Position numbers and translations under genes: made by a program
Assembly: GCF_025837155.1 (NCBI RefSeq)
Contig: NZ_CP107549.1
Coordinates: 434,001-498,000 of the forward strand
From: Pseudomonas sp. Z8(2022)
GTDB lineage: Bacteria; Pseudomonadota; Gammaproteobacteria; Pseudomonadales; Pseudomonadaceae
Direction of reading: 5' to 3'
Length of the DNA: 64,000 nucleotides
Notes under the pieces: model-generated
What the model was told of the DNA's origin: nothing
Seen by the model: only the letters and a program-made list of their open reading frames with translations
Databases searched by the model: none
Part shown: in pieces, positions 57,729-64,000 of the stretch
How the letters are laid out: every line of letters starts with the position of its first letter
Position numbering within the stretch: position 1 is the stretch's first letter

Positions 57729-59150
57729 ATGCCGCTCGGTGTGCGCATATTCCTGGTCTACTTCCTCTTTGTCGGTCTGGCCGGCTGGTTCGTGCTGAGC
57801 ACGGTGATGGACGAAATCCGCCCCGGCGTGCGTCAGAGCACCGAGGAAACTCTGGTCGACACCGCCAACCTGCTGGCCGAGATCCTGCGTGACGAGGTCA
57901 AGGCCGGCACCCTCGGCCAGGGCCGCCTGCACGAGGCACTGGAGGCCTATGGCCGGCGCCAGCCGCAGGCAAGCATCTGGGGGCTGACCAAGGCCGAGGT
58001 CAACCACCGCATCTACGTCACCGATGCCCAGGGCATCGTCCTGCTCGACTCCACTGGCTTAGCGGTGGGCCAGGACTATTCGCGCTGGAACGACGTGCTG
58101 CTGACCTTGCGCGGCCAGTACGGCGCCCGCTCGACCCGCGAGGTCGCGGACGATCCGGATTCGTCGGTGATGTACGTGGCAGCGCCGATCCGGGACGGCG
58201 AGCGCATCATCGGCGTGGTTTCGGTGGCCAAGCCCAACCGAACCTTACTACCCTATATCGAACGCTCGCAGAACCGTCTGAGCTGGCTCGGTGCCGGGCT
58301 GATCGGCCTTGGCCTGCTGATCGGCGCGGCGCTGTCCTGGTGGCTGAGCGCCGCGCTGGGCAAGCTCACCCGCTACGCCCAGGCGGTCAGTGAAGGCCAG
58401 CGCGCCGAGGCGCCGAAAGTGCGCGGTGGTGAACTCGCGCAACTGGCCCAGGCGGTCGAGCGTATGCGTACCGAACTGGAAGGCAAGGCCTACGTCGAGC
58501 GCTACGTACACACCCTGACTCACGAACTGAAGAGCCCGTTGGCGGCCATCCGTGGCGCCGCTGAACTGCTCGACGGCGATATGCCAGCCGAGCAACGCCA
58601 GCGTTTCGTGGCCAATATCCAGCAGGAAAGCGCGCGCCTGCAGAACCTCATCGAACGCCTGCTGCACCTGGCCCAGGTGGAACAGCGCCAGGGCCTGGAA
58701 GAGCGCGTGACAGTGCCGCTGGCGCCACTGGTGGACGAACTGCTGCAAGCGCAGCAGGCGCGCATCACCGCCGCCAATCTGCATATCGAACAGACGCTGC
58801 CATCAGGCATCAACCTGCGTGGCGAACGCTTCCTGCTACGCCAGGCGCTGGCCAATCTGCTGGACAACGCCCTCGACTTCACCCCACCTGGCGGACGCAT
58901 CCGCATCGCCGCCGAACGCCACGGCGAGCGCATCGTGTTGCGTCTGTTCAATCAGGGCGAAGCCATCCCCGACTACGCCCTGGCACGTCTGACCGAACGC
59001 TTCTACTCCCTGCCGCGCCCCAATGGTGGCCGCAAGAGCACCGGCCTGGGCCTGAACTTCGTGCAGGAAGTGATAGAGCTGCATGGCGGCGAGTTGCAGA
59101 TCGGTAACGTCGAAGGCGGCGTGGAAGTACGGCTGGCGTTGCCCGCGTAG
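57729..59150 (+). CDS. creC: Sensor histidine kinase CreC
   Basis: CreC is the membrane kinase that pairs with CreB. The 473-residue protein has helices at about 6-22 and 185-205, a periplasmic domain between them, a HAMP region, an H-box with LTHELKSPLAAIRGAAELL and the ATPase motifs LLDNALDFTP and GLGLNFVQE. The start is ATG 57729 immediately after creB. No creD-type gene follows, though it does in P. aeruginosa; an intergenic repeat and mobile elements follow instead. Confidence 0.93.
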   Translation: MPLGVRIFLVYFLFVGLAGWFVLSTVMDEIRPGVRQSTEETLVDTANLLAEILRDEVKAGTLGQGRLHEALEAYGRRQPQASIWGLTKAEVNHRIYVTDAQGIVLLDSTGLAVGQDYSRWNDVLLTLRGQYGARSTREVADDPDSSVMYVAAPIRDGERIIGVVSVAKPNRTLLPYIERSQNRLSWLGAGLIGLGLLIGAALSWWLSAALGKLTRYAQAVSEGQRAEAPKVRGGELAQLAQAVERMRTELEGKAYVERYVHTLTHELKSPLAAIRGAAELLDGDMPAEQRQRFVANIQQESARLQNLIERLLHLAQVEQRQGLEERVTVPLAPLVDELLQAQQARITAANLHIEQTLPSGINLRGERFLLRQALANLLDNALDFTPPGGRIRIAAERHGERIVLRLFNQGEAIPDYALARLTERFYSLPRPNGGRKSTGLGLNFVQEVIELHGGELQIGNVEGGVEVRLALPA

Positions 59151-59179
59151 AGGGGATGAGCAACGCGCAAGCCAGCCAC

Positions 59180-59251
59180 GGTGGACAAGCTTCGCGTTGT
59201 CCACCCTACGCCACGATTCACCGTAGGGTGGATGACGCTTTTTCATCCACC
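59180..59251. repeat. Composite palindromic intergenic repeat
   Basis: Two 9-bp hairpins, GGTGGACAA/TTGTCCACC (59180-59205) and GGTGGATGA/TCATCCACC (59227-59251), are joined by CCACCCTACG and CGTAGGGTGG. The motif GTAGGGTGGATGACGC is, as I know it, a widely dispersed gamma-proteobacterial repeat. It lies between creC and the cassette. Confidence 0.7.
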
Positions 59252-59274
59252 GTTGGGGCTTGTCCGGGCTACTT

Positions 59275-59348
59275 GCTAACGTTTGGTTAAGGGGCGGGCT
59301 TTAGTCCGTCCCAGTGAGCGAAGCGAACGGTTTGAACCAGTTGTTAGC
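59275..59348 (-). other. Integron attC recombination site
   Basis: This 74-base site is framed by GCTAAC (59275-59280) and GTTAGC (59343-59348), with inner arms TGGTT/AACCA (59284-59288 and 59334-59338), a central GGGCGGG/CCGTCCC stem and the unpaired extra bases seen in attC sites. On the minus strand it follows directly the stop codon of the cassette gene, which lies within the first box, as is normal for gene cassettes. The sequence resembles attC sites of Pseudomonas chromosomal integrons; GTTAGC departs slightly from GTTRRRY. Confidence 0.85.
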
Positions 59349-59532
59349 GGTGATACCACGTGGCATTTTTGATTTTTCTTGTCGGCGTATATTTTTTAAG
59401 AAGCTCAGCCATTTCTGCTAAATTCTCATATCCTTCAAAACGCAGATTGCTGAAAGATTTAGGGATGGTCTGAAGTAGCCCTACATTTCCGTGTCGACTT
59501 CGGCCTCTGCCGATTTTGAACGCACCAACCAA
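59344..59532 (-). pseudogene. 3' part of the interrupted integron cassette gene
   Basis: The open frame ends in TAA (59346-59344) inside the attC site. Its last 40 residues (LRFEGYENLAEMAELLKKY and following) look like the end of a small PH-like domain. Only a TTG offers a start and a stop codon precedes it at once, so the piece has lost its beginning. The likely beginning is the open frame at 61542-61925, 2.0 kb away beyond the two IS elements. Where this part turns into IS sequence I cannot fix; bases above about 59510 may already be IS. Confidence 0.65.
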
Positions 59533-59633
59533 TCAAAAACGGTCAGGTTGCCCGCTCAGCTCACCGTTTTTGGCCGTCACGAGCACCTCGTAGCGGCCAT
59601 TCCCCACATTACAGGCGCACCTCTCCTGCGCTA

Positions 59634-60543
59634 GGTTCTGTACGAAAAGTCCGAACGGGTAGAATCGGCGCCATGACCGGCTGGAGGCCCGCATGGCAAA
59701 GCGTTACGAACTCCCGGATGCAGCTTGGGAGCTGATCGCGGATCTGGTTTCCCCCGAGCAGAAAATGGGGCGACCTCGCAGTGATGACCGGCTGATGCTC
59801 AACGGCCTCCTCTGGATCCTGTGCTCAGGCGCAGCTTGGCGTGACCTGCCAGAGCGGTTTGGCCCATGGTCGACGGTGTATCAACGGTTTCGTGACTGGC
59901 GGGATGACGGTACGTTCGACCAAGTTCTTGAGCGTTTGCAGATTCGATTGAATCAGGAAGGACTGATTGATCTGGATACCTGGATGATCGACTCGACAGC
60001 GGTACGAGCAACCCGAGCCTCTTCTGGCGCCGGGAAAAAGGGGGGCCAGAAGAGCCGGTAGACCATGCGTTGGGACGTAGCCGAGGTGGCCTGACCACCA
60101 AGATTCATATGCTCTGCGATGCCAACGGCGTGCCTCTGCGCTTTTTGCTGTCGCCGGGCCAGGCCAGCGACATCTCGAATGCTCAGGCACTCCTGGATCA
60201 GGTTCGTATCCCCGGCAAGCCAGGCCGACCTCGCAAGCGCTGCCGCTGGCTGTTGGCAGACAAGGGCTACGATGCCGAGCACTTGCGTCAGTACTGCGAC
60301 CGTTACCGGATGCAGCCTGTGATTCCGCTGCGAACCATGAAACGCAAGCCCAAGCCGGGACTACCAAGGCTGTTCGACCGCCCGAAATACCGACAGCGCA
60401 ACATTATCGAGCGGATGTTCGGCTGGCTGAAGGAGAGCCGCAGAATCGGCACTCGCTACGACAAGCTGGCAAGAAGTTTTGCCGCAATGGTCACGCTGGC
60501 TTGCACGCTGCGGTGCCTACGACAGTACTTTTCGTACAGAACC
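59634..60543 (+). mobile_element. IS5-family (IS427-like) insertion sequence, complete
   Basis: The element is 910 bases long with perfect 17-bp inverted repeats GGTTCTGTACGAAAAGT (59634-59650 and 60527-60543). It is flanked by CTA and TAG, consistent with a TA duplication within CTAG. It carries two overlapping transposase frames. It lies inside the 3' end of another IS5-family transposase gene, so it is the later arrival. Confidence 0.9.
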
Positions 60544-60546
60544 TAG
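59693..60546 (+). CDS. IS427-group transposase made by -1 frameshifting
   Basis: ORF A (59693-60061, 122 residues) reads MAKRYELPDAAWELIADLV and has the DUF4096-type N-terminus, ending after STAVRATRASSGAGKKGG. ORF B (to 60546) carries the DDE core, ADKGYDAEHLR and the R-(6)-ERMFGWLK motif. The frames overlap by -1 at the slippery run GGGGGGC (60040-60046), preceded by five A residues. Frameshifting there would give one protein of about 284 residues with the Asp in MIDSTAV as the first catalytic residue. Confidence 0.85.
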
Positions 60547-61541
60547 TCAGCAAATGTCCGCGCGCCATCCACAGATTCGATAGGGCAAACAAGGTCATCA
60601 GCTGAGCCGTGTTCTTCGCCAGGCCTCGGAAGCGCGTTTTCACATGACCAAACTGCTTCTTGATCACCCGGAACGGGTGTTCTACCTTGGCGCGCACCTG
60701 GGCCTTGGCTTTCTCAATCTTGCGCTTGGCTTTGTAGAGCGGGTTGCTCTTGCCCAGCTTCTTATACGTGCTACGGCGCGCCGCAATCTGCCAGATGACT
60801 TCGCGTCCTTCATGCTCGGGCCGCTTCTCGACGCCGATGTAACCCGCATCGGCAGCAACCATGTTTTCTTGGCCGTGCAGCAGTTTGTCGACCTGAGTAA
60901 CGTCTGCAACATTGGCTGCCGTACCGACCACGCTGTGTACCAATCCCGACTCTACATCGACCCCGATGTGAGCCTTCATACCGAAGTAATACTGGTTGCC
61001 CTTCTTGGTCTGGTGCATTTCCGGGTCGCGCTTGCCGTCCTTGTTCTTCGTCGAACTGGGAGCATGGATCAGCGTGGCATCGACGATGGTGCCTTGGCGC
61101 AGCGACAGACCACGATCTCCCAGGTAGCCATTGATCACGCCAAGGATGCCGGCCGCCAGTTCATGTTTCTCCAGCAGACGACGGAAGTTGAGGATGGTGG
61201 TTTCGTCGGGAATGCGCTCCAGGCTTAGCCCAGCGAACTGACGCAGGATCGTCGTCTCGTACAGCGCTTCTTCCATCGCCGGATCGCTGTAACCGAACCA
61301 GTTCTGCATCAGGTGCACACGCAGCATCGCCATCAACGGGTAGGCCGGACGACCACCTTCACCCTTTGGGTAGTGCGGCTCGATCAAGGCAAGCAGCCCC
61401 TTCCACGGCACCACCTGATCCATCTCGATTAGGAACAATTCCTTGCGGGTCTGCTTGCGCTTGCCGGCGTACTCGGCGTCGGCGAAGGTCATCTGCTTCA
61501 TCGGGATACTCGGCGGGTAGAGTCCGGTTATTTTGCCAAAA

Positions 61542-61925
61542 TCAGGAAGTCTTCTTCAGAGTTTCCTTAGTGGTTAGTAGCAGGGATTTAACATTGCCTT
61601 TTATGCTCTGAATTCTAAGGCTTTCTATATCCGATAACGGCATGCTCACAACCGAGCCCTTGTGAGATATATCGATTTTGTTTTCAGACTCAGTTATGGC
61701 TACGGTTGGGTAGGATGAATCGTGATTTTTTATGTTTTTATATGCGCTGGATAAATGCTTTATGAGCAGTAAGGCCGTAACCACAGATAGTATTTTGTGA
61801 TACATACTCTCACTGACAATGAGCATCCAGACAGCACCTGAAATTATGCCAACCACCAGTAGTGCGGCGAATATTGCTTTTCGCTTGCCGCTACGTTTGT
61901 ATTTTTCTGATACGTGGAAATTCAT
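61542..61925 (-). pseudogene. 5' part of the integron cassette gene (membrane protein)
   Basis: This AT-rich frame of 127 residues starts MNFHVSEKYKRSGKRKAIFA, with two membrane helices (about 17-36 and 43-58), then a beta-rich PH-like part (KIDISHKGSVVSMPLSDIES, then GNVKSLLLTTK). The frame stops soon after the point where IS5 sequence seems to begin. Its ATG is only 13 bases from the cassette boundary GTTAGC, typical for cassette genes. The likely ending lies at 59344-59532. The function is unknown. Confidence 0.65.
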
Positions 61926-61932
61926 ATATGCC

Positions 61933-61938
61933 GCTAAC
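61933..61938 (-). other. Cassette 5' boundary (GTTAGC recombination core)
   Basis: On the minus strand GTTAGC at 61938-61933 is followed by GGCATATATG, where the cassette gene begins. It is identical to the GTTAGC that ends the attC site at 59280-59275, as expected for the two ends of one inserted cassette. No second attC palindrome and no intI gene are seen upstream of it. Confidence 0.65.
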
Positions 61939-62174
61939 TATAAATAGACACCAAATGGTGCATAACCAGCGGGCTGTTTTGGTGGATAACCTTCTTGGTC
62001 ATTTCGAGGTCCTTCTCTATCTCGCGGTCTGCAGCGAGGCGGTGGGGTGTTTTGCAGTTTATACACCATGTCGGATAACCGCGGGTAAGTGCTGTCTCGC
62101 GATGTCCATCCGGCGATCTTCCAACTGCCGGGGTATCGCTAAACAGGCATCAGGGATCGCGGATAAATCCGCTC
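61939..62174. other. Intergenic flank of the cassette
   Basis: This 236-base stretch lies between the cassette boundary and the helicase stop. It has no convincing gene. It holds a palindrome ACACCAAATGGTG at 61949-61961 and ends in a REP-like element. An attI site or other ancestral target may lie here, but I cannot recognise one. Confidence 0.4.
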
Positions 62175-62180
62175 CTACAG
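62153..62180. repeat. Pseudomonas REP-like palindrome
   Basis: GCGGAT-AA-ATCCGC (62159-62172) sits in the text gggatcgcggataaatccgc and continues ctcctacag, the familiar end of a Pseudomonas REP. It overlaps the stop codon of the helicase gene, so it is transcribed with that gene's 3' end. Confidence 0.7.
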
Positions 62181-64000
62181 GTTGGGTAGCGGTTCCAGTG
62201 CAGGGGCGTGGACTTGTAGACGCATCAGCTCCACCTGCCACCAGCTCGGCAGCAGTTTGCGTACTTCGGGGCGGGCGAAGCGGTCGTCGATCAGGTAGAG
62301 CACGCCCTGGTCTTCCGGCGTGCGGATCACCCGGCCAGCGGCCTGCACCACTTTCTGCAGGCCGGGGTAGAGGTAGGTGTAGTCGTAGCCATTGCCGAAC
62401 AGGGCGTCCATGCGCTGGCGGATTTCTTCGTTGATCGGGTTGAGCTGGGCCAGGCCGAGGGTGGCGACGAAGGCGCCGATCAGGCGCTCGCCGGGCAGGT
62501 CCACGCCTTCGCCGAATACCCCGCCGAGCACGGCGAAGCCGATGCCGCGCCCGCCGATCTGGAAGCGTTCGATAAAGCCCTGGCGGGCCGCCTCGTCCAT
62601 CTGCCGCGACTGTGTCCACACCGGTATCTGCGGGTAATCGCGGCGCAGCTGCTGCAGCACCTGTTCCAGATACTGATAGCTGCTGAAGAAGGCCAGGTAG
62701 TTGCCCGGGCGCTCGGCGTACTGGAGCGCCATCAACTGGCAGATCGGCGTGAGCGAGGCGTCGCGATGCTGGTAGCGGGTGGACAGGTTGCGCACCACCT
62801 GTACGTGCAGCTGTTCGGCACTGAACGGCGAGGCGACGTCCAGGCACTGGGTCTCGATAGGCAGGCCGAGCAGGTCGAGGTAGTAGTGGCTGGGGCTGAG
62901 GGTGGCGGAGAACAGCGTGGCGCTGTGGGCGTCCTCGAAGCGCGGGCCGAGAAAGGGTGCCGGCAGGATATTGCGGATGCACAGGGTGGAATGGCTGCGC
63001 CCGTTGCCGACCTCGACGCGGCTGATATCGAACAGCGAGTGCGGGCCGAAGCTTTCCGCCAGGCGGCAGAACAGCATGGCGTCGAGATAGAAGCTGAGCA
63101 GCTCGCCGGCATTGCCTTCGGGCTGATCGGTGAGCAGGTCGGTGATGGCGCTGACTGCCTTGCCCAATGCGACGAGCAGCAGGTCCGGCGCCAGCGGGTA
63201 GACCTGATAGGGCACCTGCTGCTCGCGGTGCAGTTGATCCCAGTGACGGTCGACCCGTTCCAGCACGCTCCTCAGTCGCTTCGGTGCGTCGCGGCACATG
63301 GCCTTGAAGCGCGCCTGATCCAGTTCGGCGCTGTACATGCCGCGCCCGCGATCGACCAGATTGTGCGCCTCGTCCACCAGCAGGCAGACGCGCCACTGGT
63401 TGATCAGGGTGAGGCTGTGCAGCAGGGCGCCGAGGTCGAAGTAGTAGTTGTAGTCGCACACCACCACGTCGCTCCAGCGGCACAGCTCCTGGCTCAGGTA
63501 GTAGGGGCACACGCCATGGGCGATAGCGATGTTGCGCACGGCCTGCTGATCCAGCCAGCGTTCCTTGAGCGCGGCACTGCGCGCTGCCGGCAGGCGGTCG
63601 TAGAAACCCCTGGCCAGCGGGCAGGAGTCGCCATGGCAGGCTTTGCTCGGGTGCTCGCAAGCCTTGTCGCGGGCGACGTGCTCCAGCACGCGCAGCGGCG
63701 TTTCCGGTTCGCGCAGGCGTTGCAGGGCATCGAGTGCCAGGCGCCGGCCGGGCGTCTTGGCGCTGAGGAAGAACAGGCGGTCGAGCTGCTGGCCGGGCAT
63801 GGCCTTGAGTTGCGGGAACAGGGTGCCGAGGGTCTTGCCGATGCCGGTGGTGGCCTGCGCCAGCAGGTAGTGGCCGTCGCGGGCGGCGCGGTACACGGCC
63901 TCGGCCAGTTGCCGCTGGCCATGGCGGAATTCGCCGTAGGGGAAGCTCAGGTTTTCCAGCGCCTGGTTGCGCGCCTGCTGGTGCGCCTGTTCCTGCCGCG
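62175..64000 (-). CDS. DinG/XPD-type ATP-dependent DNA helicase (5' end outside the window)
   Basis: This is a superfamily-2 helicase of the Rad3/XPD group; the frame is open through the window end, so the N-terminus is missing (at least 608 residues are here). Walker A is QATTGIGKT, the DEAH box is DEAHNLVDRG, and the last motif is QAAGRVIRTPEDQG. Four cysteines between them (CEHPSKACHGDSC and GVCPYY) form an iron-sulfur site as in XPD and DinG. In Pseudomonas it usually follows a VRR-NUC nuclease gene; that gene would lie beyond the window. It probably acts in DNA repair. Confidence 0.9.
   Translation of the reverse strand, partial: RQEQAHQQARNQALENLSFPYGEFRHGQRQLAEAVYRAARDGHYLLAQATTGIGKTLGTLFPQLKAMPGQQLDRLFFLSAKTPGRRLALDALQRLREPETPLRVLEHVARDKACEHPSKACHGDSCPLARGFYDRLPAARSAALKERWLDQQAVRNIAIAHGVCPYYLSQELCRWSDVVVCDYNYYFDLGALLHSLTLINQWRVCLLVDEAHNLVDRGRGMYSAELDQARFKAMCRDAPKRLRSVLERVDRHWDQLHREQQVPYQVYPLAPDLLLVALGKAVSAITDLLTDQPEGNAGELLSFYLDAMLFCRLAESFGPHSLFDISRVEVGNGRSHSTLCIRNILPAPFLGPRFEDAHSATLFSATLSPSHYYLDLLGLPIETQCLDVASPFSAEQLHVQVVRNLSTRYQHRDASLTPICQLMALQYAERPGNYLAFFSSYQYLEQVLQQLRRDYPQIPVWTQSRQMDEAARQGFIERFQIGGRGIGFAVLGGVFGEGVDLPGERLIGAFVATLGLAQLNPINEEIRQRMDALFGNGYDYTYLYPGLQKVVQAAGRVIRTPEDQGVLYLIDDRFARPEVRKLLPSWWQVELMRLQVHAPALEPLPNL

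Larger units (their letters stand above)
59609..61501 (-). pseudogene. IS5-family transposase gene, interrupted near its 3' end
   Basis: The transposase (reads MKQMTFADAEYAGKRKQ) has an N-terminal IS5 domain and a DDE domain with VDATLIHAP, AADAGYIG and the Y-(2)-R-(3)-E-like KAKAQVRAKVEHPF. Its frame runs from ATG 61501 to 60544, where the IS427-like element was inserted at a CTAG, so it now ends in foreign codons (FCTKSTVV). If that element and one TA are removed, the frame continues as LLTSAGEVRL and stops at 59609, a normal ending for the family. The enzyme may still work, as only the last nine or so residues are replaced. Confidence 0.85.

Noticed and set aside
55320..58007. Open frame of 895 codons opposite the chemoreceptor, CBS and creB genes
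   Set aside because: It crosses three clear genes on the other strand; composition is typical of an antisense shadow.
60644..61228. Plus-strand frame of 194 codons inside the IS5 element
   Set aside because: Antisense shadow of the transposase; no known function in IS5 elements.

Overview
The window is a chromosomal segment of a Pseudomonas. The evidence is high GC content, gene content and order of Pseudomonas type (thiS-thiG-trmB, pilT-pilU, ntrBC, glnA, typA, gbcAB, glyA-soxBDAG-purU-fdhA, aatJQMP-aauSR, creBC), and a chromosomal-integron attC site of the kind I know from the P. stutzeri/P. mendocina/P. alcaligenes group. I cannot name the species from sequence alone. There are no rRNA or tRNA genes and no CRISPR array. 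From memory of PAO1, these blocks are not one contiguous block there, so the window looks like several conserved blocks joined together.

Layout. 0-16 kb is housekeeping: thiamine thiazole synthesis, tRNA m7G methylation, a zinc alcohol dehydrogenase, and a long minus-strand series (hemW, rdgB, DUF4426, metW, metX, a dynamin-like GTPase, yggU, yggT, proC, yggS). Facing it are the twitching-motility ATPases pilT and pilU. 16-18 kb holds a DUF4130 protein and a radical-SAM protein of the putative DNA-repair families TIGR03915/TIGR03916, coupled by overlapping codons and preceded by a textbook LexA box. 18.7-24.7 kb is the nitrogen-control locus: ntrC, ntrB, two DUF4124 genes and glnA, with sigma-54 and NtrC sites upstream of glnA and ntrB. 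thiI and typA follow.

28-45 kb is a choline/glycine-betaine breakdown region. GbcAB demethylates betaine, and the tetrameric sarcosine oxidase SoxBDAG demethylates sarcosine. GlyA, PurU and the glutathione-independent formaldehyde dehydrogenase FdhA handle the one-carbon units and formaldehyde. A threonine aldolase and a MarR/MFS pair sit between the halves. Palindromic CCCTCTCCC/GGGAGAGGG repeats fill three intergenic gaps of the sox cluster.

45-52 kb encodes the acidic amino acid ABC transporter AatJQMP and its two-component system AauSR. A sigma-54 promoter and a perfect AauR-type inverted repeat lie in front of aatJ. 52-59 kb has an acyltransferase, a decayed HD-GYP gene, a retropepsin-like protein, a chemoreceptor, a CBS protein and creBC; no creD follows.

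From 59.2 to 62 kb is the accessory part: a solitary integron gene cassette (attC at 59275-59348, cassette start at 61938) whose gene is broken by an IS5-family element. That element's transposase gene is in turn broken by a second IS5-family (IS427-like) element with 17-bp inverted repeats. The window ends inside a DinG/XPD-type helicase gene.
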